DNA of 64,000 nt from Oligoflexales bacterium (GCA_947494335.1 CANLUT010000004.1:62001-126000), one strand, 5' to 3'. Positions 51,309 to 60,429 are shown, numbered from the stretch's first letter. Made by a program: numbers and translations. Notes: generated by a model from the sequence alone, not told the origin.

Positions 51309-51812
51309 TCAATCCTCGCCCGGGGATACCGGCAGGTTTTGGCGACGCAAACGAAAGAACGCTTTGAGCAACTCGCCACACTCTTCCGACAGGAGCCCCC
51401 GTTTTACCAAAAACCGGTGATTGAGGCGAGTATCTTCATGGATTTTATAAAGACTTCCACAGGCACCTGCCTTCGGATCATCGGCTCCGTAAATAACTAC
51501 AGGAATTCTGGCTTGATATATTGCGCCGGCACACATCAAACAAGGCTCAAGGGTTACATAAAGCTTCATCTGACTTAGACGCCAAGCATTTGTTTTTACG
51601 GAGGCTTCCTTGATTGCCATGATCTCTGCATGCTCAAGAGCACTGCGATTGGTTTCACGAAGATTCCAACCTTCGCTGACTACGACATCGTTCAAAGTGA
51701 TAACGGCTCCGACAGGCACCTCGCCCAATTCTGCCGCTTTTTTCGCCAGGCCAATGGCGCGACGCATAAACACTGAGTCCACTTCAGAGAAGGTTTGACT
51801 ATCATTTGTCAC
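51309..51812 (-). CDS. tadA: tRNA adenosine(34) deaminase
   Basis: Converts A34 of tRNA-Arg(ACG) to inosine. 167 residues from a GTG that overlaps the stop of the transporter gene (GTGA). Zinc and proton-shuttle motif HAEIMAI, zinc motif PCLMCAGAI and GACGSLYKIHED are the TadA pattern. Confidence 0.93.
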   Translation of the reverse strand: MTNDSQTFSEVDSVFMRRAIGLAKKAAELGEVPVGAVITLNDVVVSEGWNLRETNRSALEHAEIMAIKEASVKTNAWRLSQMKLYVTLEPCLMCAGAIYQARIPVVIYGADDPKAGACGSLYKIHEDTRLNHRFLVKRGLLSEECGELLKAFFRLRRQNLPVSPGED

Positions 51813-52729
51813 TTTTCCACAACCCCCACCATGCCCATTCCGTTTGCCGGCTTTCGGGCGCGTTCACGAAGAAATGGCAAAGCGACCCCCGAAAACAAAA
51901 TAATTGTTGATCCAATCAATGCGTCCTTGTCAGGAATTGTTGCAAAGAAAAGAGCGCCCACAAGCAGATTAAACACTGGTGTTGTATAACTTGCCGCACC
52001 GACCAAAGCCGCAGGTGCCAGCTGGTAGGCTTGGGTCATAAATAATTGCGCAACCGAAGCGAATAATCCAGCTGCTATGAGCATAAACCAAGACCTTGTA
52101 TCTGAGGGCCATACAAAACCATCAAGCGCAAACCATACGCCATGCATGATCGTAGCAACCAGGCAGAAATAAAAGACGACCGTCAACGGAGGATTGGAAC
52201 GACCGGCTCGCGAGATCATCATGTATGCGGAACCCGCAAACGCACCCGACGCAAGAGCAACCGAGCGACCGACAAGCTCATCACCCCCTGAAAAAGAAGG
52301 TTTATACAGCAAATAAAGTCCAACGAGCCCCATAAACACAGCCAACCATCCTAGACGGGTGTTCGGCTGTCGAAGAACTATGGGAGACAAAGCCGCGATC
52401 CAAACAGCGTTGAACGCATGTAAAAACGAGGCTTCTCCAAGACCGATCATGTGAATCGCAGAGAAAAGCCCCATCACTGAGAGGGTTCCGAAAAATCCTC
52501 TCGCCCATAGAGACCATCGCATATCGCCAAAAAGATGACGAGCCCCGTCAGCTGGCCCGTAACGCACAAAGGACACGATAAGAACAAAGGCCAGGTTGAC
52601 TGCGACTCGCATAAAAGAAGCAGTCAGAGCGGATGCCTCGGAGTCCCACATTTTCACCTGGTAAATAAACGCCCCCATGGCGGCGAACAGTAAGCTCGCG
52701 ACAACCATGTAGACGACACCACGATTCAC
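51809..52729 (-). CDS. EamA/DMT-family transporter
   Basis: 306 residues, about ten membrane helices in two EamA repeats (for example SLWARGFFGTLSVMGLFSAI and LIAAGLFASVAQLFMTQAYQ). Exports or imports small metabolites in the inner membrane; the substrate cannot be told from sequence. GTG start overlaps the stop of the cyclophilin gene (GTGA), as tadA does in turn, so the three are translationally coupled. Confidence 0.8.
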   Translation of the reverse strand: MNRGVVYMVVASLLFAAMGAFIYQVKMWDSEASALTASFMRVAVNLAFVLIVSFVRYGPADGARHLFGDMRWSLWARGFFGTLSVMGLFSAIHMIGLGEASFLHAFNAVWIAALSPIVLRQPNTRLGWLAVFMGLVGLYLLYKPSFSGGDELVGRSVALASGAFAGSAYMMISRAGRSNPPLTVVFYFCLVATIMHGVWFALDGFVWPSDTRSWFMLIAAGLFASVAQLFMTQAYQLAPAALVGAASYTTPVFNLLVGALFFATIPDKDALIGSTIILFSGVALPFLRERARKPANGMGMVGVVEK

Positions 52730-53259
52730 AAGGATGACTCAACAACCGTAGCTTTATTGATTATGACGGAATCAACTGGACGATCCATAGATTCAGTCTT
52801 TACTGCACCGATGGACCTGATGACATCAACGCTGCTGGAGTCAGCTGCCTTGCCAAAGACGGTGTACTGATTATCAAGATAGGGAACTTTTTCCAGGCAA
52901 AGGAAAAACTGGCTGCCCGCAGAGTTAGGGTCCTGAGTCCGAGCCATCGAAATAACGCCCGGCTCATGAGGACGCGGATTGAATTCGGCTTTAATTGTGT
53001 AACCAGGACCACCTGTGCCGTTACCCACTGGACATCCACCCTGAATAACAAAACCTTTGATCACGCGATGAAAGCAAAGCCCATCGTAATAACCAATCTT
53101 TGTTAGGCCCAACATGTTTTTAACATGACCAGGAGCAACGTCCGGCCACATATCAATTAGGATGTCGCCTTTCGACGTCTCAAGCTTCACCTGATATTTA
53201 TTTTTGCCGAAATCAACACCAGCAACCGCTGCATCAACTTCCTGCCTGCGATTTTTCAT
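52726..53259 (-). CDS. cyclophilin-type peptidyl-prolyl isomerase
   Basis: Speeds proline isomerisation in folding proteins. 177 residues from ATG 53259; a purine-rich GGGGGAAA lies about eight bases upstream, and the longer frame adds only a poor N terminus. Active-site stretches FHRVIKGFVIQGG and AGSQFFLCL are intact. No signal peptide, so cytoplasmic. First gene of the cyclophilin-EamA-tadA group. Confidence 0.88.
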   Translation of the reverse strand: MKNRRQEVDAAVAGVDFGKNKYQVKLETSKGDILIDMWPDVAPGHVKNMLGLTKIGYYDGLCFHRVIKGFVIQGGCPVGNGTGGPGYTIKAEFNPRPHEPGVISMARTQDPNSAGSQFFLCLEKVPYLDNQYTVFGKAADSSSVDVIRSIGAVKTESMDRPVDSVIINKATVVESSL

Positions 53260-53391
53260 CGAATTTTTCCCCCGGAAACGAGCTATTAGCTTATGTAAGT
53301 AAGACCTATCCATTAGAGCAGGTCTTACCACGTACCGAAGGGCTAAATCTACGGAAAATTAAAAAATGGATTCCAATTTAACTTTTGAAAA

Positions 53392-54537
53392 TCACGCTGA
53401 TTTGACCGTAAAGATAGCGAGACCAAGACCACTAGCAATCGGATTACCGTCTTGTACAGGAATGATCCGTAACCGATTCGCTTCCTCTTTTACGACGCCG
53501 ATATGCCACCGGATAGAATCCACCTCATGACGACCCTCAAGATCTCGCTGGACGCTATCCCAAAACTTTACTCCCGACTCTTTATTCAACCAACTGATGA
53601 TAGCAAGCTGACCATCCTGCGCTAATCGACTCTTTAGAACATTTAGCATATTCGCAAACACATCTTGCCGCATAGTCGGCCACAGGACAATCGCGGTGGA
53701 GAATCTATCTTGGGGAATGATCGATAAGTCGCCAAATGACTTCCGGACAAGTCTCACTTGCTTGCCGAAATGAGCAAGCTTATGCCTTAGATGGCGCAGG
53801 GCCTCGTTATCCTCATCCAAAATGTACACTCGAGCAGAAGGGTTTACATTGAAGATTTCCTCTACAAACGGAACAGCGCCCGTTGCACCAATAAGCAGTA
53901 TGTCCTTTGTCACGCTGACTTTACTTACAGCATGTTCAACAGCTTGATGAAATATTTTCGATTTATGAGCCAACTGGTCAATTGAAACAACATATCTAGC
54001 ATGGAGCGATGCCTGCTGAATTCGATCATTCAAATCAGTGAAAAATTTAACGCGCTCATGAACAGAGTTAACATTGAGTGCAATATTCCAACCGATAATT
54101 CTCCCTGTATGGCGATCGATGACCGGCGACATAATCTTCATGAACACCATACGACCATAGGTGGGACTTACGAATACCACGCGTTCGCGATCAGTAATTG
54201 GCAAAATGGCTTCACCCTGAAGCTTTTCCTCGCGGTTAGGTAATCTGCGAAAATTTTCAATCAACTGATACCACTCTGACACGTGAGATCCACGCTTTAT
54301 CTGGGGCAGATGTCCAAACACAAGATCGAAACCAATGTTCCAATCAACTATGTTCTGATCGGCTCCCAAAACGAAGCCGGGAACAGAGCCTTGAAAGAAG
54401 GATTGATCCACACGAGGATCGCGGTCATTCCAAAGTCTGATATCTAAGCCATAATCTCGACGATCACGGTGAATCGAATCCTTTAGCACCTTGGAAATAA
54501 GATCTGCTGTTGCTTTTTGTAGGGTCTCGATAACCAT
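53392..54537 (-). CDS. PAS-like domain plus Rossmann-like domain protein
   Basis: 381 residues, not recognised as a named family. Residues about 45-165 look like a PAS-type sensor (FVLGADQNIVDWNIGFDLVFG at 57 on, IIGWNIALNVNS at the end), resembling the ligand-binding part of MmoS/MLTR-like regulators. Residues about 205-375 look like a nucleotide- or SAM-binding Rossmann fold: KDILLIGATGAVPFVEEIF, VYILDEDNEALRHLRHKL and FSTAIVLWPTMRQDVFANML. A methyltransferase controlled by a sensor is possible but catalytic residues are not clear. Single gene. Confidence 0.4.
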   Translation of the reverse strand: MVIETLQKATADLISKVLKDSIHRDRRDYGLDIRLWNDRDPRVDQSFFQGSVPGFVLGADQNIVDWNIGFDLVFGHLPQIKRGSHVSEWYQLIENFRRLPNREEKLQGEAILPITDRERVVFVSPTYGRMVFMKIMSPVIDRHTGRIIGWNIALNVNSVHERVKFFTDLNDRIQQASLHARYVVSIDQLAHKSKIFHQAVEHAVSKVSVTKDILLIGATGAVPFVEEIFNVNPSARVYILDEDNEALRHLRHKLAHFGKQVRLVRKSFGDLSIIPQDRFSTAIVLWPTMRQDVFANMLNVLKSRLAQDGQLAIISWLNKESGVKFWDSVQRDLEGRHEVDSIRWHIGVVKEEANRLRIIPVQDGNPIASGLGLAIFTVKSA

Positions 54538-54719
54538 GTAACTCTCCGTCTCTATGCGATCTCAATAGATAAAGGTCTCCCTTGTCCCTTATCGGCCTGC
54601 AAACCTCAGGCCACGTCGACAGTCGAGGCGTATACACCCCTCTAAACCCGAGAAAACACATGAATAACTGCTGAAGTCACGGATTCCCGAAGACTGGCAT
54701 AAATGCTGCAGCCAGAGGG

Positions 54720-54748
54720 CCATAGCTGCTGCCCTTTGGGAGCTGTGG
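54720..54748 (+). other. hairpin in the ompA-type gene leader
   Basis: CCATAGCT pairs with AGCTGTGG (one wobble) around a thirteen-base loop, 48 bases before the ATG at 54796. No T-run; it may stabilise the mRNA or be regulatory. Confidence 0.35.
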
Positions 54749-54795
54749 CTATCGGTGTAACTAAAATTCCCATGTCTAGATGAGAGGACAACATT

Positions 54796-56331
54796 ATGAA
54801 AAGACAGCCTAAAAATCTCCGATCGCCGGTAAAACCGTTCCGGTGCGTGGCTGCCCTACTTGCACCAATCATGGTGTCAGGAGTTTTGACACCCGTCAGC
54901 TTCGCAAACGTTATTGGATCTGACATGCAGAACTTCAACGCAACTACCAGCGGCCTGGACTTCGTAACTGTTGAATCTGCGGCAACACTTGAACCAGGCT
55001 TTGCAAACTTTGGCCTTTTCATGAACTACGCAGTTAACACTCTCCCTTATTTCGAGAAAACCGATACGATCCAAAGCCGCACTAAATTTAACGACACGAT
55101 CCTAGGCGCCGACCTGAATGTTGGTTACGGTGTTACGAAACGTTTCGATCTCGGCTTGAGCTTGCCGCAAGTTGTTTCCTCGACTGTAAAAACGAGTGGC
55201 TGGAATGGGAAATTTAGAGATAACGGAAATACAGAAATTCGCGCCAATGCAAAATATCAGCTTGCTGGCGATGAAAAAGGTGGAACCGCTCTGCAGGGTG
55301 TCGTTAATTTCAATCGCACAAAAGACAACCCTTATGTCGGCGAAAGTAACTCACCAATATATTCGCTGGTATTAATCAGCAGCAAACAAATCACTCATGA
55401 AATGGGTCTTGGTGTTAACCTGGGATATCGCTGGCGAAAGGCGGGTGCACCGCTTAAAGATGCCGATCCTATCAAGCCACTTCCTAATCAGTTTATCTGG
55501 TCTGGCGCGATGAGCTACCATATCGCCTCTATCGATTCCAAAGTTATTGCTGAAGTCTTCGGAAGTAATCCTGTCAAAAAAATTGATACAAACAGCGATC
55601 GCACTGCATCTTCAGCAGAGACACTACTTGGCATCAAACATGATATTGATACAAATCTCTCGATCCATGGGGGAATTGGAACTGAAATTGACGCAGGGCT
55701 TAGCTCCCCCGATTGGCGTGCCTACCTAGGCATCAATTGGTCAACCGGACCTCGATTTGACCAACCCGCTCGCATTTCGGTGGTGGAACCTCCGGTAAAG
55801 GCTGAACCTGTTGCGAAGCCATTTGCTATTGAACCAAAGCCATACGAAAACATAACTGTTCACGACTTTATGTTTGAATTCGCGTCCGATCATGTGCTTG
55901 TTGGTCAATCCAAACAGATGTTGAAAGAGCTGGCTGACCATTTAAATCAGCCACCTAAATTCACTAAACTAATTATTGTTGGGCACACAGATTCAATTGG
56001 ATCTGCAGAGTATAACGAAACGCTCAGCAAGCGTCGCGCTGATACGATTAGAAATTGGCTAATCTCGGAGCATAAACTCGACGCAGCAAAAATTAGTACT
56101 GAAGGTCATGGCGAGCGAGAACCTGTTGCAGGCAACGGCAACTATCAGGGCCGTCAAATGAATCGTCGCGTTGAATTTAGAATCTACCGAGAAGGCATGA
56201 AAGAGGAGATTAGAAGCACAGCCAACCCGAAGGCTGCGGAGGGTGCTAAGGATCCTGGTGAAAAAGTTCCAGCCCCAAAGGGAAAACCAAAGGCAAAAGC
56301 GGGAAAACCCGCTAAACCGAATAAGAAATGA
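54796..56331 (+). CDS. OmpA-family outer-membrane protein
   Basis: 511 residues. Signal peptide to about residue 37 (GVLTPVSFA), a beta-barrel-like region 45-320 (GFANFGLFMNYAVN, FDLGLSLPQ, YRWRKAG), a proline linker and a C-terminal OmpA domain that binds peptidoglycan. The latter has VGHTDSIGSAEYNETLSKRR and STEGHGEREPVAGNGNYQ, with the diaminopimelate-contacting Asp and Arg. The last 45 residues are a charged tail (KGKPKAKAGKPAKPNKK). GAGAGGA precedes the start. First of three consecutive envelope genes. Confidence 0.87.
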   Translation: MKRQPKNLRSPVKPFRCVAALLAPIMVSGVLTPVSFANVIGSDMQNFNATTSGLDFVTVESAATLEPGFANFGLFMNYAVNTLPYFEKTDTIQSRTKFNDTILGADLNVGYGVTKRFDLGLSLPQVVSSTVKTSGWNGKFRDNGNTEIRANAKYQLAGDEKGGTALQGVVNFNRTKDNPYVGESNSPIYSLVLISSKQITHEMGLGVNLGYRWRKAGAPLKDADPIKPLPNQFIWSGAMSYHIASIDSKVIAEVFGSNPVKKIDTNSDRTASSAETLLGIKHDIDTNLSIHGGIGTEIDAGLSSPDWRAYLGINWSTGPRFDQPARISVVEPPVKAEPVAKPFAIEPKPYENITVHDFMFEFASDHVLVGQSKQMLKELADHLNQPPKFTKLIIVGHTDSIGSAEYNETLSKRRADTIRNWLISEHKLDAAKISTEGHGEREPVAGNGNYQGRQMNRRVEFRIYREGMKEEIRSTANPKAAEGAKDPGEKVPAPKGKPKAKAGKPAKPNKK

Positions 56332-56339
56332 GTTTTGAT

Positions 56340-56400
56340 GTGCTGTTTTACCTGTGCTGCTGATGTTGTTGTTGATTCTGTTGTTAAAGCTGCTGTTGAA
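56340..56400. repeat. GTT/GCT-rich simple sequence
   Basis: The 80-base gap between the OmpA-type and PKD genes is dominated by TGTTG and TGCTG units, including TGTTGTTGTTGATTCTG. It may be slippage-prone, unlike any other gap in the window. Confidence 0.6.
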
Positions 56401-56411
56401 AGGACCAGATT

Positions 56412-57350
56412 ATGAAAGAAAGATTATGGAACTCAGTTACGTGGAGATGGATTTTTAGTGCTGCACTGATTCTCACGGCTTGTAAACAAGCTGGATATGA
56501 GGTCTTGAAACCAAGAAATCAAAGCCCAAATAGTTTTGATAGCAGCAAGACACTTGCACCGACTGCCCGTTTAGAAGTGCTTGACCGTGGTACAAGTGTG
56601 ACCTGGACGTATGTTGGCAACCGCATCGAAGTCAAGCCCACAGGTGACACACTCGATCCGGATTATGTTGGTAAAGAATCTTGTCAAAACCCAGGCCTGA
56701 TCAGTGCTGATTATGATCTTGGGAATGGGACTAAGCCCTCAGTCCAAAGAACTGAATGCTCGTCCTTAGCCAGTGCGGGTCACGTATTTACAAAGTCAGG
56801 AACTTATCTTGTCAAAATGACCGTTAAGAGCAAAGACAATGAGATTGCAACCGCAAGTATGACTTTGAGAGTCATTGATAGAAATGTTGCCGCAAGTATG
56901 GCAGAGGGCGGATTCACTATTCACGCCAAACCCATTCTTGCCGAAATCAATCAGCCAGTCGTTTTCAGTGGTATTTGTGAACTTAAGGGAAAACTTTCGA
57001 TAGGTTGGAACTACGGGGATAGCGCAACCGGAGCTGGTGCTGTGACTCAACACACCTATGGTCAAGCAGGACAGTATCTTGTGACTGCGACCTGCGCCAA
57101 CGACACCGGAAAGAAATACGATGCGTCTTTGACAGTTGTTATAATGGGCGCAACTGCTCCCTCAATTCCTGCTGTTGCCGTGCCAATCCCTGGACAGAAC
57201 CCCAATCTTCCGCGAACAAACGGATGCGATCCGTCTCAAGGGCCATGCCAAAACGCGGGCCAGATTCCAAATGGAGCAACGACCGTTCCTAGTTCTTCCG
57301 GTACTGTTTGGTACTATGATCCGTTCTGTCGCTGCTACATAAGCTACTAA
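56412..57350 (+). CDS. PKD-domain lipoprotein
   Basis: 312 residues. Signal peptide and lipobox LTAC (C24). Two PKD-like beta-sandwich units: residues about 100-160 (YDLGNGTKPS... HVFTKSGTYLVKMTVKS) and 175-255 (WNYGDSATGAGAVTQHTYGQ, AGQYLVTATCAND), both with the typical G-D/N-G then Y-x-x-x-G-x-Y layout. The proline-rich tail ends in a short cysteine cluster (CDPSQGPCQ, FCRCY). PKD domains usually bind proteins or glycans outside the cell. AAAGGA precedes the start. Confidence 0.75.
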   Translation: MKERLWNSVTWRWIFSAALILTACKQAGYEVLKPRNQSPNSFDSSKTLAPTARLEVLDRGTSVTWTYVGNRIEVKPTGDTLDPDYVGKESCQNPGLISADYDLGNGTKPSVQRTECSSLASAGHVFTKSGTYLVKMTVKSKDNEIATASMTLRVIDRNVAASMAEGGFTIHAKPILAEINQPVVFSGICELKGKLSIGWNYGDSATGAGAVTQHTYGQAGQYLVTATCANDTGKKYDASLTVVIMGATAPSIPAVAVPIPGQNPNLPRTNGCDPSQGPCQNAGQIPNGATTVPSSSGTVWYYDPFCRCYISY

Positions 57351-57373
57351 TCCGACTGTAGAGCTTCATGGAA

Positions 57374-57400
57374 AGACCCACCAAACGGTGGGTCTTTTTT
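57374..57400 (+). terminator. rho-independent terminator after the PKD gene
   Basis: Stem AGACCCACC / GGTGGGTCT, four-base loop, then a T-run. It lies 23 bases after the stop and separates the two lipoprotein genes. Confidence 0.95.
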
Positions 57401-57520
57401 ATTTAAGCATTTGTTAAATAATCACCTTTTTTTAAATAATTTCGCCTGAGTTAATGCTTGCGATCACCTGGGGACATCCCCCTCAAAACAATACCTGCAA
57501 TATAGACGCGCCGCATTTGG

Positions 57521-57529
57521 TGCTATAAT
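57521..57529 (+). promoter_or_regulatory. extended -10 promoter for the cysteine-repeat lectin gene
   Basis: TGCTATAAT: a TGn motif joined to a perfect -10 box (57524-57529). The -35 region is weak, as is common with extended -10 promoters. Transcription would start about 60 bases before the ATG. Confidence 0.7.
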
Positions 57530-57595
57530 TATCGTTGAGTTTGCGGATCGCACCCCCTAACAACGACGTCCGATTCAAACGAGAGGAATATATTC

Positions 57596-58723
57596 ATGAA
57601 GTCTCTGAAATATCTGACTTTAATATGCCTTATGCTCACGGGACTGACGTCTTGCCGATTTGGCAGCAGCAATGCCGTTGGAAGAGCCCCAGCGATTATT
57701 GATCCAAAGTGTAGCGCTAAATCCTCTTCAGATTGCAGTTCAAACAGCAACTGTCAGATGAACAGTGGCGTCTGTTCCGGTACATTCAACTTCTGTAGTG
57801 GCTTTAGCTCCGAAGGCGTTTGCCCGGGGGGATCGTGTCAATGGAGTTCAGTCGATAATAGTTGCAGCATGATCAGCGGATCTGCGACGACAACAAATAC
57901 TTGCTCAGGTTACACACAATCAACATGTTCAACCGTATCGGGTTGTAAGTGGAATGGCTCCGCATGTGTATCCGAGTCCATTTCACTCAGCTGCTCCAGT
58001 TACTCAACACAGGCAACTTGCCCGACAAGCTCATGCACATGGACAGGATCGATTTGTACGTCATGTAGCACGTTCACCACCCAGGCCGCATGCTCTGTAG
58101 TCGAGGGTTGTTCCTGGAATGGCTCCAGCTGCTCCCTTTCTTCGCCGTCTAGTACAACCGGCTCCTACTGCAGCCCTCTAACTACAAACGCACAGTGTAC
58201 CGTAGCTCCCGGGTGTTATTGGGACGGGGGAGCCTGTAAACTTCTTGGAAGCGGACGCGCTCCACAGCCCGCAAAGTGCTCACCACTTGAAACTGAAATG
58301 CAATGCAAAGCCGGTGTCGGCTGTCAATGGATCGGCGCGCGCTGCCTCCGTCCGAGTGCTGGGCTCGGGACTCCTTTCGCAATAGGAGATGGCCTTAGCA
58401 GCGAGGGGACTAGCGTAAATCAACTCAGCAACTGTAGTTTTAGCGCTATCTTGCAAGCAGACGGCAATCTCACCATCAATCGTGGAAACGGTGTCCAAAT
58501 TTGGAAATCAAACTCAGGCGGAAAAGGCGGAGAGAAGCTTATTTTTCAGGCTGACGGCAACGTGGTCATTTACTCTGCGGCTAATAAGGCTGCCTGGAGC
58601 TCTGGGACCGCAAACAAAGGTGCCCAAGGACTATTGCTCACAACCAACGGAAACCTTCTTGTTGTGAGCTCTGCCAACACAGTTCTTTGGCAAAGCAATT
58701 CTGCTGTGGCAGGCTGCAACTAA
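57596..58723 (+). CDS. cysteine-module and bulb-lectin lipoprotein
   Basis: 375 residues. Lipobox LTSC (C20). Residues 39-250 hold seven modules of four cysteines, spaced C-x(7,8)-C-x(4,5)-C-x(6,8)-C, with a tryptophan after the third cysteine in most (GCKWNGSAC, GCSWNGSSC, GCYWDGGAC, GCQWIGARC). Residues 283-370 are three bulb-type (GNA-like) mannose-lectin repeats: LQADGNLTI, FQADGNVVIY, LTTNGNLLVV. The second matches the full sugar motif Q-x-D-x-N-x-V-x-Y. C280 and C374 may clamp the lectin. A surface glycan-binding protein on a disulfide-rich stalk is the likely picture. GAGAGGA lies ahead of the start. Confidence 0.75.
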   Translation: MKSLKYLTLICLMLTGLTSCRFGSSNAVGRAPAIIDPKCSAKSSSDCSSNSNCQMNSGVCSGTFNFCSGFSSEGVCPGGSCQWSSVDNSCSMISGSATTTNTCSGYTQSTCSTVSGCKWNGSACVSESISLSCSSYSTQATCPTSSCTWTGSICTSCSTFTTQAACSVVEGCSWNGSSCSLSSPSSTTGSYCSPLTTNAQCTVAPGCYWDGGACKLLGSGRAPQPAKCSPLETEMQCKAGVGCQWIGARCLRPSAGLGTPFAIGDGLSSEGTSVNQLSNCSFSAILQADGNLTINRGNGVQIWKSNSGGKGGEKLIFQADGNVVIYSAANKAAWSSGTANKGAQGLLLTTNGNLLVVSSANTVLWQSNSAVAGCN

Positions 58724-58811
58724 GTCAAGCAAAGTTCACAGATGTCACGGCGCAGGACAACCACTGCGCCGTTCTCATTTTATGATTCCTGTGAATGAAA
58801 CCTAGCGCAAT

Positions 58812-59574
58812 CTATTCGGTCTGGGGACCCTTAAGCCAACGAATCAGGCGCTGCCCCTGCTCGATGCCTTTAAAATTAGGATTTCTCAAAGGCATAGATC
58901 CCGCAAGAAGCTCCCTCAATGGACTGGAGTCGCTGTCGCGTAGTGCATAAAAATCTTCAATTGTCTGCAAGCCGAATGCGCGAATACCGATGTGGCAACC
59001 ACTGTAATGCGTACTTAAAATCTCCGCGACATCTGCAAAAGTCAAATCACGACCTGGCGGTGGCGATGGATCAGATGGATCTTGTACAGCATTGGCCTAG
59101 TCATTTTCAGAACCGGTAAGAAATGACAAGAGTGCAGACTTTTCATCATCGCACAAAGCCCCCTAAATGCTCGCGCGCCACTCCAGCAGATAGTGCAACT
59201 GTCTGTTGCCCGACAGAGGCGCTCATACCAATTTGCTTACAGGCGTCTCCAGGTAAAAATCCACCCCATAATCTAAGAATCCCGCGTCCCATCGGATCAC
59301 GTTTCGTCACGTATCCGATCTCTCAGGTTGGAACACTGTGGGCAGGTGGCTGCGGGGACTGTTTCGTCTTGGCTCCGCCCGTGGCATTCATTGTAGGTAA
59401 AACTGTTAAAACGGCTTTACACTCACCGCGAAAGCTATCACCGGGACCTATCGTATTACGAAGCAGAGGCTGTGCATCGAGAAAAGATGCTGAATCCAAT
59501 CGGAGGCGTTCTGCTTGAACTTCCCAGGGCGCAGAAAATGCCTGTTAAGATACAAGAAAATATGCCGCAATCAC
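58812..59574 (-). pseudogene. decayed cytochrome-c-like gene
   Basis: The minus strand shows one damaged reading across two frames. It starts at a GTG (59574) with a signal-like MIAAYFLVS, then TAA (59545-59547), then LRLDSASFLDAQPLLRNT. Another stop TGA (59323-59325) follows, and the frame ends at 59149. A shift into the next frame gives DDEKSALLSFLTGSEND, a stop TAG (59097-59099) and a clean stretch of 94 codons: TFADVAEILSTHYSGCHIG to GSMPL and IRWLKG, the usual shape of a class I cytochrome c domain. The haem motif reads YSGCH; one G-to-A change would turn it from CSGCH. TAG from CAG is likewise a single transition. Family call is moderate. Confidence 0.5.
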
Positions 59575-59599
59575 AGATCCTGTTAAAATTCGTCGAGTC

Positions 59600-60331
59600 C
59601 TACTTCTTGCCGTCACGGATCACTCCTTCATCACGCGCCACCAGTTTACCTGCCAACACGAACTCATTCGAAACAGCAATTGCACCCAGTAATGCCGTAT
59701 ACGGCTTAATGTCAAATTCAGTAAATTTAAATCGACCTAAGAAATCCGCCCGCCATTCACCGTCGTTCGAATTAAGATTGATCTGCAACGACCTCTTGAC
59801 ACTCCGCCCTTTGATCGTAACCGTAAGATCCAAAATGCAAACAAAACTATGAGATTCACGCTCCCGGCACGACGTTATGACCCCCTGACTCTCGATTCTC
59901 GGGCTTTTCGCAGCATCTAACTGCGATTCCGCCAGCATATTCTCCCGGACTTTAGCCGAATTTTCCGGAGATAAATTATGTTTAGACGCATCCCAAATGT
60001 TACCAGCAGAAAGAATGCTTAAAATGCCCTTTGCTGCCTCGGGAGAGTCCACTACCAAGTCTGCTACGGGAATTGAAATTTCAGCAGAGCCAGACTCAAT
60101 TGATCCTTTTCCATTTAATTTTAGATCAAGCTTCGAAGACCATCTTGTCGCAACAATGATATGACGATGCGCTAAAGCCGATGCGACTCCTTCTTTTTCG
60201 GTCACAATGGCTAGGGTTGATTTTGCATCATCAATCTTGGCAGCGATAGCAGTTGGCGGCTTCAAAAAAATCGAAAAGTTAAAAGCAATTGATGCTAGTA
60301 GCACATGATTTCGTATTAATTTAGAAGACAT
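59600..60331 (-). CDS. YceI-family exported protein
   Basis: 243 residues with a signal peptide (LLASIAFNFSIFLKPPTAIAA). The YceI lipocalin-like fold binds isoprenoid-type lipids in the periplasm. Family features are KSTLAIVTEKEGVASALAHRH near the start, MLAESQLDAAKSPRIESQGV and the FDIKPYTALLGAIAVSNEFV ending. The decayed cytochrome-like gene follows 25 bases downstream; YceI genes often sit beside cytochrome genes, so the two may once have been an operon. Confidence 0.78.
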   Translation of the reverse strand: MSSKLIRNHVLLASIAFNFSIFLKPPTAIAAKIDDAKSTLAIVTEKEGVASALAHRHIIVATRWSSKLDLKLNGKGSIESGSAEISIPVADLVVDSPEAAKGILSILSAGNIWDASKHNLSPENSAKVRENMLAESQLDAAKSPRIESQGVITSCRERESHSFVCILDLTVTIKGRSVKRSLQINLNSNDGEWRADFLGRFKFTEFDIKPYTALLGAIAVSNEFVLAGKLVARDEGVIRDGKK

Positions 60332-60400
60332 ACACTGCTTCCTTCCGTTGTTTGCTGGCGTAACCTAGCTGCATAACCTAGAGCCCAAAACCTATTTACA

Positions 60401-60429
60401 GTTATCTTATAGAACATCCGTCCTATCAA
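60401..60429 (-). promoter_or_regulatory. possible promoter of the YceI gene
   Basis: -35 TTGATA (60424-60429), 17-base spacer, -10 GATAAC (60401-60406). Two moderate matches at exact spacing, about 65 bases before the predicted start codon. Confidence 0.4.

Noticed and set aside
59123-59518. 131-codon plus-strand frame
   Set aside because: It is the exact complement phase of the damaged minus-strand frame; low-complexity, Pro/Ser/Arg-rich product without a ribosome binding site.
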